This document shows, in pieces, positions 1 to 9,929 of a DNA stretch of 64,000 nucleotides. The stretch comes from Euptelea pleiosperma (Eukaryota; Streptophyta; Magnoliopsida; Ranunculales; Eupteleaceae): positions 23,611,751 to 23,675,750 of the forward strand of contig CM068543.1 of assembly GCA_035048495.1 (NCBI GenBank), read 5' to 3'. Every line of letters begins with the position of its first letter. Position 1 is the first letter of the stretch. A program made the position numbers and the translations under genes. Under the pieces are notes generated by a model, which did not search any database, had not been told where the DNA came from, and saw nothing but the letters and a program-made list of their open reading frames with translations.

Positions 1-236
1 ATTTGAACTTTTGTGAGGATGATCTCCTCGCCATAGAGACCATCCTCGCCAAAAATCATCCAGTTCCAAAACTTAAAATTTATATATTGGCTCACGCCAA
101 TTTTTTTGTAATACCCGCGTATGATCAAGAACAAAGGAACCAAGTAAAATTCATATCATTCCAGATTATCATAATAACATTTTGATCAAGAACAAAGGAA
201 AAAAAAAAAAAGTAAAAAAGCAGTATGCCAAAATCA
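1..236. other. left-edge non-coding sequence
   Basis: I see no gene here. The stretch is AT-rich and holds a duplicated phrase (TGATCAAGAACAAAGGAA at about 123 and again at about 183) followed by an A-run. It is the 3' flank of the minus-strand F-box gene. The short open frame at 3-185 has no recognisable domain. Confidence 0.5.
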
Positions 237-1331
237 TCAGTGAATGGACTTATTTCCAAGTGAGAAGAAAGTCTCCCAATAAACACTGACATATGAGGAA
301 CTCTTCAGATCTTTCACTCTACTGAAACTTTTGCTCTGGATATTGTAGTAGTCCAGCCTGTTATCCTCTGTAACCATCAATATTTCACCATTATGAATGT
401 ATACAGGCATCGCATCGTATCGAGGAGAACATTGATCCATGGTCGACAAATCAATGCTGTACTCTTTTACCCATACATGATTCTCATAATCCTTCATCAT
501 CCATATGTCCATTATGTTTCCAAGACTGCAGTCTAGCAGACAAAGGCACCCTCCCAACTCTACTAAATCTGACTGATACCGCAACACCCTAGAATGTAAG
601 CAACTACGGGGATGTGGAATTATTCCGAATTTTTCATTTTCCATATCAAACGACACGATAACATCATCCTTCTTATTATTCACACGATAACACTTGGGAT
701 GCATCCTCCAATGGAGAGCTCCGTTGACGTAAGGTGGGCAAGAAGGTCCCATGACTGGATACGGGCAATCCTCTTCTATAAGTCTCCATGAACCACAAGC
801 ACTGGAACTGCTATCCAGAGTAAAGATTTCACATCCTATATCATACCTATTCCGATAAAACAATCGGACCACTTTATATTCCTTAGTAGAAGGAAGATAT
901 CCAAAACCGATCTCAATATTGTAAGGCTTATAAACGTCTCGAGAAGTCTTTGGCAGCAAAATAATTTCTTGCGTGCTGGGATTACAAATATAAACATGCT
1001 TCAGATCGACGAGACATATCAAACCGTTGTGAGAAGGCAACGGAAATAGATAAGTGCAATTGATTGGCTTAGTGAATTCGTTGAGTACAATTCCAGACTC
1101 GTCCAATGATGAAACGTGAAGAGTGTAGTTCCCTTCCCCTTCCCCTTGGTTCTCAGAAATCCTTGTGATGCAGAAAAGATTGTTTCGCTTTGATCGATTG
1201 CAGTGCAAGTCTAGGAAAAAAGGGTCAGAAATTAAGTTGCACCATTGTTTAGAAACGCACCTGAACTTGGATAGAGTTTTGACGGGAAGTCTTGATAATA
1301 TGTCGAGCATGGGATCGAAGGGGAGACCCAT
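237..1331 (-). CDS. F-box protein with F-box-associated (FBA) interaction domain
   Basis: Single-exon gene of 364 residues. Residues 1-42 form an F-box, with LDILSRLPVKTLSKFRC at 9-25 and the conserved Trp at 30. This part would bind the Skp1/ASK subunit of an SCF ubiquitin ligase. From about residue 80 to 330 the protein reads as a plant F-box-associated domain: HNGLICL and CNPSTQEIILLP, then FGYLPSTKEYKVVRLF, and later NGALHW and the GGCLCLLD segment. In this family that part recruits the target protein. The length is normal for the family (350-420) and no stop or frameshift is seen. The start is the Met just before the LP of the F-box. The substrate cannot be inferred, because FBA proteins form a very large, fast-evolving family. 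No neighbour suggests a role. Confidence 0.9.
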   Translation of the reverse strand: MGLPFDPMLDILSRLPVKTLSKFRCVSKQWCNLISDPFFLDLHCNRSKRNNLFCITRISENQGEGEGNYTLHVSSLDESGIVLNEFTKPINCTYLFPLPSHNGLICLVDLKHVYICNPSTQEIILLPKTSRDVYKPYNIEIGFGYLPSTKEYKVVRLFYRNRYDIGCEIFTLDSSSSACGSWRLIEEDCPYPVMGPSCPPYVNGALHWRMHPKCYRVNNKKDDVIVSFDMENEKFGIIPHPRSCLHSRVLRYQSDLVELGGCLCLLDCSLGNIMDIWMMKDYENHVWVKEYSIDLSTMDQCSPRYDAMPVYIHNGEILMVTEDNRLDYYNIQSKSFSRVKDLKSSSYVSVYWETFFSLGNKSIH

Positions 1332-1670
1332 CTCCTATCTCCGATTCTTGAAACTTTAGTTGTTTAGAAAAGTTGGGTTAGTCCCCCTCCACGTCTCTTC
1401 AGACTTTCTCACGAGAGAGTGCTGGGGTGAAGCCTAGCTGAACCATTGCTGTCCAGCTGCTGCGACACAAAAGAGTGCCCCCTGTACACATTTTTAAAGG
1501 GGAACTGGTAGAATCGGTTCCTTCATTCTATCCCCTTAAGCTAAGACTCCTTTTTTTCGGCAACAGTTTCCTATTTCATTTTCTATCCACGTTCAAATCT
1601 TATCTCCTAAATTATCTCCCTCTCCTACAATCTCTCTCAAGTCAAATACCTTTCGGTAGCTGAAATTTTT
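1332..1670. other. 5' flank of the F-box gene
   Basis: Non-coding. It would hold the promoter and 5' UTR of the minus-strand F-box gene. It contains pyrimidine-rich runs at about 1540-1660. I could not place a convincing TATA box. Confidence 0.4.
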
Positions 1671-1830
1671 GATCCAGCGTCCTGCAAACTGTAATTAAGT
1701 GCCACCTGTCTTGGGTTAAGGTGGCCCCATTAACTGTAGTTGCTTTTTCTCCACTGTGAAAGGTATAGCTACAGTTATGGGCCATCTTAACCCCAGGACA
1801 GGTGGCGCTTAACTATATGTTGCAGGATCA
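1671..1830. repeat. short inverted-repeat element (MITE-like)
   Basis: The left end reads GATCC..GTCCTGCAAAC, then TTAAGTGCCACCTGTC and GGGTTAAGGTGGCCC. The right end holds the reverse complements (GGGCCATCTTAACCCC, GGACAGGTGGCGCTTAA, GCAGGATC). The arms are about 75 bp and nearly symmetric around 1745. I could not define a target-site duplication. Confidence 0.75.
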
Positions 1831-1934
1831 CTGGCTTTTTCAAACATTAGACGAGCAACCCTTAAAATCACGAGAATTTGCTACCCTTGGAGACTTCAAA
1901 AGTTCAAAATCCACTCCAAAACATGCAACGTGGA

Positions 1935-2080
1935 AAATCCTTTGGGGTTCACTAACCTTGTGGATGTTTGGTCCACCTCTTGCTGGACCTGCATACCAAA
2001 ACTCAGATAGATCCATGACTTCTAACAGTTATATTTTAGCATCCATACAAGTTGCTCAAATCCAACGGCCAATCTAACAC
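1935..2080. repeat. half of a fold-back repeat (subfamily 2)
   Basis: It carries the signature of the fold-back family: GTGGATGTTTGGTCCACCTC, then TGGACCTGCATACCAAAA, then an ATCCAACGG segment. The second arm is not evident. It is preceded by an ACTTCAAAAGTTCAAAA phrase that also lies beside copies near 48.0, 48.4 and 50.5 kb. Confidence 0.6.
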
Positions 2081-2300
2081 TATTTCACATTTTAATACCT
2101 CTAGAAATCACCGATTAAACTATTTTTTTTTTACGTAATTCCCACAAGAAGTGGACCAATGAAACTAATTCGTACGTACCTGCATGGGTAGAGTCTCGTC
2201 CATGTAGGATTTTGGGAAAAAAAATAAAATAAAACAACAGGGAATTGGAAAAAGGGTTTGCAAGTTGCAACTAGCTATTATGGAAACCTCCAATGCTTTA

Positions 2301-2811
2301 GAGCATCTCCAACGCTACAAATGCTAAAAGGCCATCTCAATTCTATATTTTGAGACAGCTACAGTGCCATGTTGCTTGATTTGGCACGGCATGCTCCAAG
2401 GATTGGAGTCATTTTCATGCGTTGATTTTAAAGTGGGAATTTGTGCAATAAATGGTGTTCAAGATCGAAAGGTTTGAAATCACTAATCAGGCTGACTTTT
2501 GGTTTGTAGGTCCACTAGGGATTGGCCAAGCATCCATACGGTTAGCATCCTCTAAAAATGTGCCACGTGGCCAGACTACTGATCAGCCAATCATAGGTTT
2601 ATTTTAGCCGTGGGATTTTGAGCATTGTTTGGGGTATCCAAAGGTTTGAATGGTCCAAAGAGTCAAAAACCCATAAAGCTGCCATAGGCACAGGATATGG
2701 CATATGCTATATTTTAGCATTGAGATAGCACATCGTTGGAGCACCCGTTTTTGACCCACTGTGCTAAATTTTAGGATAGCACGGTGGGATAACACAACGT
2801 TGGAGATGCTC
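2301..2811. mobile_element. PIF/Harbinger-like MITE, 511 bp, TSD TTA
   Basis: The terminal inverted repeat (TIR) GAGCATCTCCAACG is perfect at both ends (2301-2314 and reverse complement at 2798-2811). It is flanked directly by TTA at 2298-2300 and TTA at 2812-2814. TIRs of this kind with a three-base TWA duplication mark PIF/Harbinger non-autonomous elements. There is no transposase. A half copy of the fold-back family (about 2459-2600, ending in GTGCCACGTGGCC) lies inside it, so the MITE was itself a target. A right-half relic of the same MITE lies at about 37640-37782. Confidence 0.85.
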
Positions 2812-3125
2812 TTAATTCATGGACACTGTGCGAATTGAAAATGTATAGGAATACTGTTACACCCCTGAGCTTCGACTCGAGTGTTGGCTACGCGGTATGA
2901 AAGGCCAACACCCACGAGATTCCCACATCGAGGATGGGAGCGACGGGTACGCGAGCATGGACAAATGGCTTAGGCGTGCAACACTATCATAGGCAGCGAT
3001 AGGGACGTGCACGGGCAGTTAGCCCGGACGTCCAACACAAATGTGTGCAAGACTTGTGGGGAAGTATACCGGCATGTGGCTGGGTTCTTGGCACATGCGA
3101 CGGATCGACGTGTGTGAGCATACAG

Positions 3126-3419
3126 GTGTATGTGGCATGGCAAATACGCAGATGGACATATGTGGCATGAACAAGCGCGTGTGGCATGACAATAGCGCGG
3201 ATGAGCGTATGTGGCATGGACAAGTGCGTGTGTCATTACAATAGCGCGGATGGGCGTATGTGGCGCGAATAAGCGCGTGTGGCATGACAATAGCGCGGAT
3301 GGGAGTATGTTGCATGGATAAGCACGTGTGGCATGACAGTAGCACATACGGGCGTATGTGTCATGGACAAGCGTGTGTGGCATGATAATTGCGCGAACAG
3401 GCGTATGTGACATGGACAA
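3126..3419. repeat. 49-bp minisatellite, six units
   Basis: Six head-to-tail units of exactly 49 bp start at 3126, 3175, 3224, 3273, 3322 and 3371. Each ends in ATGGACAA or a variant, and most contain GTGGCATGACAATAGCGC or a close variant. The units are clearly more GC-rich than the surroundings. Three units make 147 nt, divisible by three, so long spurious reading frames of His/Ala/Cys-rich repeats appear on the minus strand. Confidence 0.9.
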
Positions 3420-3649
3420 GCGCTTGTGGTGAACAAAGCTAGACTGGAAAAGACTTGGGGGCGTGTGGCATCCAATGGTGCTTTGGAGCAGTTGTGGCTT
3501 GGTTCAGGGTGAGGTGGCGACCTCAAAGACTGACACATAGACAGTGGTTATAAAGTAGTTACCAGTCCACCCACTAAGCAGAAGTAGGATGATGGGCTAA
3601 GTAGTTACACCATGTGGCCGATGCATCGATGTGACACCTATGCAGTGGT

Positions 3650-3840
3650 TATGGTAGTTATCAGCCCATACACAAAGTGGGGTGATGGGCTAGGATAGTT
3701 ATAGCATGTGTCATTGTGTGGTGGTAACACCCAGGGGTGGTAGTGGGTAGTTATCAGCCCATACACAAGGTGGGGTGATGGGCTAAGGTAGTTATACCAT
3801 GTGTCATTGTGTAGGGGTGGTAGTGGGTAGTTACTAGAAG
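3650..3840. repeat. tandem duplication of about 91 bp
   Basis: AGTTATCAGCCCATACACA occurs at about 3657 and again at about 3748. Each copy is followed by GTGGGGTGATGGGCTA and ATGTGTCATTGTGT. A third, weaker copy precedes it at about 3555. The unit contains no gene. Confidence 0.7.
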
Positions 3841-4110
3841 TTACTAACCCATTGTACAGGATTGTAACAAGTGTCCAATGATGGGGCTGAGGTAGTTATT
3901 GGGGTGGTCTATATAAGACCAACCACCCATGTGGTGAGAGACACATGAGTTTTAAGTTCTGTATTTCATAAGTGTAAAGGAATAAAAGAGAAAAGGTTGT
4001 GGCCTTTGGAAAACTGTGTGAGCTTTGTGTTGCAAGTGTGTGAGCCTATCTTCCCCTTCTCCCTTCTTGTGTAGGCTGAAACTAAGTCTATAATGTCATA
4101 AACTTGTGTC

Positions 4111-5734
4111 AGGGGTATTTTCGTGAATTTATTTTAATTAGGGGCTTTTTTTTTTTTTACATTTTAAAATTTTTGAACAAAACATTCAATCATCTGTGAA
4201 CATTGATAAAATTATGACAAAATTCTGAGAACATAGCTAGAACCTAAATGCCATGTCACTTAAGACCACTACCCGGCTTCTAACACTTTGAACAACACAT
4301 GTACCTTGAATGATAGAATGTCGGACAACCGAGCTCAATCTCGTAAACTCATATAATCGACACCTATTGCATAATTCATGTTTATTATTGAATTATAGGT
4401 TTAATGATACACCTAGGGAATACATGTAGAAATACCGTTTATCTGTAGGTGTGTACAATTTAGTTAATATACTTTTGGAGTGGTATATAATAACATTTCG
4501 AAGTTTTTGGACTCTTAATATATAAAATAAATATAATTATAATAAGTAGGAAATTGATAATTCCCATTAACTAGTATGTACGAGTTATGTGGTGACATGT
4601 GTCCACCATCATAGAGGATAATGTGCACGTTGGAGCATGAGGGGAATATCACATATTTAAACCAAAACACAAACCTTGTTTCCAAATTAGTATAATAAAG
4701 ATTTGAAAAATCTAAATCCAAACTTGTATGAGGTAAACTTTTGAATGAGAAATCTTGTGATGACACAAAAAAAAAACCTTTAGAAATAAATAAATATTTT
4801 ATTAAAATGTTTTTGGAATGAAATATCAAACACCTTAGAAATTTACTCCCTTTGGAAATCATGTGGGACACTAAAAGAAGACTTTTCACTTTTATAAATC
4901 TTGGACTCCTAAGTGATACATAGAATTATATATTAAAATAAGAAATTTTATAACTTCCAAAATGATGGCCCAATGTGACAACCGTAGGAGATTCAATTCA
5001 TTTTAACTTTCTAGCATACAAGGAGTAGGGCCCACCTTATACAAATACTACAATAGCCTACATGCTACAATAGTTAACATACCAACTAGGGAGTGTCAAT
5101 ATAATAAGAAACTTGCAGCACTTATCAAAACATGCCAAAAATCTTGATAGGGCATCACCGTAGGTACCTTACACACACACACCGTAAGATTCAATTTCAT
5201 AGTGAGATGGGTACATAGGTGGGACCCACTGACCCCAAAACCCTAGAAGATCCCAGCACTTTATAAACCTTATAAAAACATTAGTGGAAGACATTCACGG
5301 GCTGTGCAACCATAACTAGCCATCACCTCCAACAACACTCATAGAAATTATCCACCAAGACCGACACTTCACTCGTGCACTGTGATAGCATGGAACCACT
5401 TACACTTGCGCATTACCACCTCTACGCCGATACAACAAGTACACCTTGACACTATTTGTGTAGTACGTTAAATTCTTGGGTATGTTAATGCATGTGTGAA
5501 ATATTGTTTGTCGATACGTAGAAATCTGCTATAATATCAATGATGCACTGTGGTTGTTATGTAGTAAACTTATCATGATATTGATAACTTGCTGAATGGA
5601 TTGTAGATCGTATTTTGTCATTGCATTCATGATTATCAATGTATGGTCAGTTCAACATCGTGGGACCCTGCAGGGGTTACCCTTGGTGGGAATGAAGGAG
5701 GAGGGCATCATATCATGCATCCTTTGATGCATGT
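4111..5734. other. AT-rich intergenic DNA
   Basis: No gene is recognised. A poly-T run sits at 4148-4160. The frames here carry no domain I know. The stretch borders the truncated 3' side of the copia element, and the break with unrelated DNA lies at about 5735. I searched it by eye for the missing 5' half of the dead GH81 gene and did not see it. Confidence 0.5.
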
Positions 5735-8486
5735 GATGACCGAGTCGATAGACAAAGAGAGATGAGTCCGCCACACTGCAATAGAATCCATGCTCAAGGA
5801 GAAAAGAGCTAAAATGATCAAACTAGGCCATAGGCGCCTGTTTGAGTCCATATAAAGCCCGTTTTAAATTGCACACATGGGTGGGCAATGTGAGACCTGT
5901 GAAACCCAGTGGTTGCTCCATATAAACAGGGTTGTGAAGATAGCCATGCAAGAAGGCGTTCTTGACGTCTAATTGTCGAATAGGCCATCCTTTGACTATT
6001 GCAACCGAGAGAACTATGCGAATGGTACCTGTTTTAATAACTGGGTTAAAGGTCTCTGAAATTAAAATCAATCCCTTCTCGTTGGGAATACCTTTTGGCC
6101 ACAAGTTTGGCCTTCACCCCCTCCAAACTACCATCAGATTTAAGCTTTGTTTTAAAAACCCAACGACACCCGACCACATTCATGTCGGAAGTTCAAGGAA
6201 CCAAGTCCCAACTGTTGTTCTCGGCCAAAGCATGCATTTCCTCAAGCATTGCTGATTGCCAACCGATATGTTTCATAGCACTTTTGGTACTCTTAGGTTC
6301 AGTGGGAATGGGAGATGTAGTAGCAAGGTGGACATATTTAGGATTGGGTTTAACAATACCAACCTTACTTCTGGTGGTCATGCTATGGGTTGGAGCAAGT
6401 GGGGACAATGATGGGGTAGGGGATGGTGGGGACGGTTGTTGGGAAGTAATGTCAAGAACAGGCGGGTCAGTCTCATCATTAAGGGGTGTAGCTATAGGAT
6501 GGTCGATGGAGCTAAGATCAGATTGGGCAATTGGATGCAAGGTGGAAGGAGATGATGTGGCAGCAAGAGCGCCATCAAGTGGTGGATGGAGTGGCTCATG
6601 AACCAGGTTTTCATGAGGGATGAGTGCAGTATCATGTGGAGGAGAATGATCGGCCTCATCGAAGGTAGGAGAATGACCGGCCTCATCAAAGTTGGTCCAG
6701 TCATGTAAGACAGAAGATTCCCCCTGTGCTCCTGTTGTATTGTTAGATGCAGATGAAGAAGCAAATGGAAAAAGTTGCATGTTCATCAAAAACTAGGTGC
6801 CGTGAGATATAAACTCTGCTGGTTGATTGATGAAGACACCGGTATCCCTTATGTTTATCACTATATCCCAAAAAAATGCATGGCAAGGATCTGAGATCAA
6901 ATTTATTTGCCGCATAGTTTCGGAGATATGGATAACAACGAGAGCCAAACATTCTAAGAATCGAGTATACTGGCTTTTGTGGAATAAAATAGTATATGGA
7001 CAGCGCATACCCAATGCAAACGATGGTAATCTGTTAATAAGACAAATGGCAGTAGAAAATGCTTCAACCCAGAAACGTTTTGGTACTGAAGCCCGATATA
7101 TCATAGCCAATCCAAGTTCCACCAAATGTCTATGTTTGCGCTCAGCAACACTATTCTGTTCTGGCGTGCCATGACATGACAGTTGATGAACAATTCCATA
7201 CTCAAAGTAGATGATCAAGAAATTTCTTTTTGGAGAATTCTCCACCATTATCTGATTGAAAAATTTTGATCTTTCTACCAAGTTCGTTTTCCTCCATTTT
7301 TTGAAACACAATAAAATGTCTGAAAAAATCAGACTTCCTTTTAAGAGGGTAGAACCAACAATAACGGGAAAAGTCATCGATAAAAACAGCATAATATCGA
7401 AATCTTTGAATTGATAAAATCGGGGTGGATCCCCATAGATCACAGTGCACTTTATTCAATGGTTCAGGTGACCAATTATCTGATGAGTAACAAGGGAGTT
7501 TAACACTCTTGCTTAACTGACAACTCATACATAATCCATGTGATTTTTTATTGACTGAAATCAAATCATTAGAACGAAGAAACTGTAACACCTTTCCCTA
7601 TGGATGACCGAGTTGTCTATGCCATACATCTTCATCTACAGTCTGAAAACGATTTGAAAAATATGCTTGGACCTTTGGTGCATCAAGGGCATAAAGGCCT
7701 CCTCTCTCACTCCCCGATGCCAGAACCTGACATGTCTTGAGGTCCTTAATTAGAAACCCATGATCATTAAATTCAAAGAAGCAAGGATAATCATGTGTAA
7801 GCTGAGAAACGGACAACAAGCTTTTCTTAATGTTGGGAACTAATAGCATATCTCTCAAGGGTCCCCATGTCCAACCATAATAGAATCAGATCCTTGATAA
7901 AGTATAAAATGAGTAAGTTTACTTGGATTTTCTGTAATGTGTGTCGTTGCTCCAGTATCTGGGAACCATTCAGCATCTTGAGAGTCATTAAGTTGCATTG
8001 CAGCTAATGCTTGTGAGATATCCATAGCCTGGAAGCTATTGTTGAACCGATTATAACATTTGAGAGCATCGTGTCCTTTCTTTTTACAGATCTGATAAAC
8101 CACAACATGTCCTCCGTTTCTGTTTTATTGTGGATTTTGAGTTTGTTGCTGGTCTGATGTATTTTGTACGCGATGAGGGTGATTTCCTTGTCCAGATTGG
8201 GGAAACCCTTCCCTTTTGATGTAAAAAAATTGGTTCCCGCCTTTTTTATTTGTGTGTTTGTTACCACCCCCAGATCGTTGACCAAAGAAGGCCATAGATT
8301 GGTCCACTGAATCATTTAGATGCCCCTTGTTTCTTAGCTCGTGACTTTGAAGCAAGGGAATCAAATCAGCATAAGATGGAATGGGTGGTTTTAACATGGT
8401 GGTAGTAAAAGATTCATATTTCTGTCCGAGTCCATTCAATAGTGAGAATACTTTACTCTGATCAGAAACAGGCTTACCAATTGCAT
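5735..8486 (-). pseudogene. Ty1/copia gag C-terminus and pol (protease, integrase, RT), decayed
   Basis: Reading leftwards from 8486 come the gag segment (AIGKPVSDQSKVFSLLNGLG), a CCHC knuckle (CQICKKKGHDALKC), the protease motif DTGA at about 7950, and the GAG-pre-integrase HRQLGH. The integrase follows, with its three catalytic acids in HCDLWG, FQSDNGGEF and EQNSVAERKH. The reverse transcriptase is last (QLDVKNAFLHGYL, RALYGLKQAP). The order protease-integrase-RT defines the copia superfamily. The frame is broken: a stop after RQLGHP (about 7600), a short internal deletion near 7857, frameshifts near 7440 and 6790, and a stop where Trp is expected at about 5822. Homology ends at about 5735, so the rest of RT, RNase H and the 3' LTR are gone. 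It continues into 14125-14556 across the LINE. Confidence 0.92.
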
Positions 8487-8537
8487 TTAATTGGTGATAC
8501 TTCGGCTTTACCTGGTAAGGATTCAGGTAAGATAGGT

Positions 8538-9913
8538 CATTTTAATGGGAGATCGTATGCGGATATGGCGAGAACCCAGACTTGTATGAAATATAAGTTT
8601 GACCTTCCTATTCCTAGCACTAAGGATGAGTTCCCTTCGATCCGAATTCCAAAAGCGGCTGTTGATCGTGGCCTTGATTTTTGTAAGCTTGCGCTTGTTG
8701 GAAGATTAGATCTCAAGCTAATGCCAATATCTGAAGTTCGTAAGAGGGCGACGGAAATCTGGCATCCTTCAGGTCTTTGGTGTGTTACTCCTCTTGGCAC
8801 GGGTTACGTTATGGTCATCCTATCATCGGAAGATGATTTTCATCGTATTTGGAGGGGTGGTCCTTGGTTTTTTGGTAAGCAACTCATGCGCCTCTCTCGC
8901 TGGCCTCCCAATTTTAATCCGAGCAAACAAAAACAATCTAACGCGTTGGTTTGGGTTAGATTTCCGGGTTTGAGTCTTGAATATTGGGAGCCAGAGGTGT
9001 TAATGGCTATGGGTAAAACTTTAGGAAGACCAGTGCAAATTGATAAAAATACTTTGGCCAGAGATATTGGTTACTATGCTAATGTTCTAGTTGACATTGA
9101 CTTGGCCAATCCAATTCCGGAGAAATTATTCGTTGAGGTGGATGGTCACATGGACTTTTGGCAGAAAGTGGAACTTGGTAGAGTTCCAAAAATGTGCAAC
9201 CATTGCAAAATTGTGGTTCACATGGTCTCTGAATGCAAGGTGATTAAGGCCCTGTGTGCAGATAAGAAGCAAATTGATGTTGGTCAGCAAGAGGTGAAAG
9301 ATAATAGAAACGCCAGGAGAAGGCAGCGCAAAAAACTTACGGATGTAGGTAATAATGATAAACCAATGAAGGAGATTCAACTGACATTAAAGACCGCTGA
9401 TAAGGCCGAAGATGGGAAGGAAAGCCAACACCCCACAGTTGATGAGGAGGAGCATATTGACAATCAAGTTGTAGAGGGAAACGAGTACAAACCCATAACT
9501 GTTGGGGTGGAGGATTCTGATGTTCAGTCAATACAATCAGAGGATGCCTTGATGGTAGATCATCTGAATGTTCAAGAACAGGAAATTGTTCCTTTGCTGA
9601 AGGTGTTGAACCGGGCAGTAAGGCTATTGATAATGTTATTGACGGTATGGGTGGGACTGAGGACCAAGCATATTTTGAATCGGAAAATGTGCTAAAGAAA
9701 GGATGCTCTGCTCAAGAACTTTTTAATGTGATCTCAGAAGCTGAACAAATTGAAGAAGCATATCTAGAAGATCAGTCTAAAGAGCATGCCAAAGATGGAC
9801 CGTGGCAACTCAAGACTAGAAAGGGGCATATATCCATGCCTCGATGGAAAGTGCAAGAGATAGAACCTCCTAATACTCGAGCCAAATCGGGTATGAGGAA
9901 CCAGCCAAGGTAA
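8538..9913 (+). pseudogene. LINE ORF1: DUF4283 RNA-binding protein with zinc knuckle
   Basis: The reading frame runs open from before the LINE border to about 9695 and then continues in another frame (9647-9913), so there is one frameshift near 9650. The DUF4283 domain spans KLALVGRLDLKLMP to LSRWPPNF, with the typical WHPSGLWCVTPLGTGYVMV and GGPWFF. It is followed by the WVRFPGLSLEYW segment and a CCHC-like knuckle (CNHCKIVVHMVSEC) with the expected spacing. The tail is acidic. In plant L1 elements this protein packages the RNA. The N-terminus reads SYADMART and the true start codon may have been lost by 5' truncation. Confidence 0.85.
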
Positions 9914-9929
9914 CCCACCTTATTTTTTA

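Larger units (their letters stand above)
2855..4110 (+). repeat. LTR-like or repeat-rich non-coding block (possible solo LTR)
   Basis: The block opens with TGTTACACCCCTGAGC, a typical plant LTR start. It contains a good TATA box (TATATAAG at 3909-3916) and an AATAAA at about 3981. No internal retrotransposon genes follow, so a solo LTR is plausible. However, I found neither a convincing CA end nor matching 5-bp flanks, so the right border is a guess. It encloses a 49-bp minisatellite and a 91-bp duplication. The overlapping minus-strand frames here are products of the minisatellite. Confidence 0.45.

Noticed and set aside
2970..3538. Several overlapping minus-strand frames of 78-149 codons rich in His, Ala and Cys
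   Set aside because: They are produced by the 49-bp minisatellite (three units are 147 nt). They show no domain and the frames overlap one another.
5962..6601. Plus-strand frames of 97 and 168 codons
   Set aside because: They lie opposite the copia pol gene and are shadows of it.
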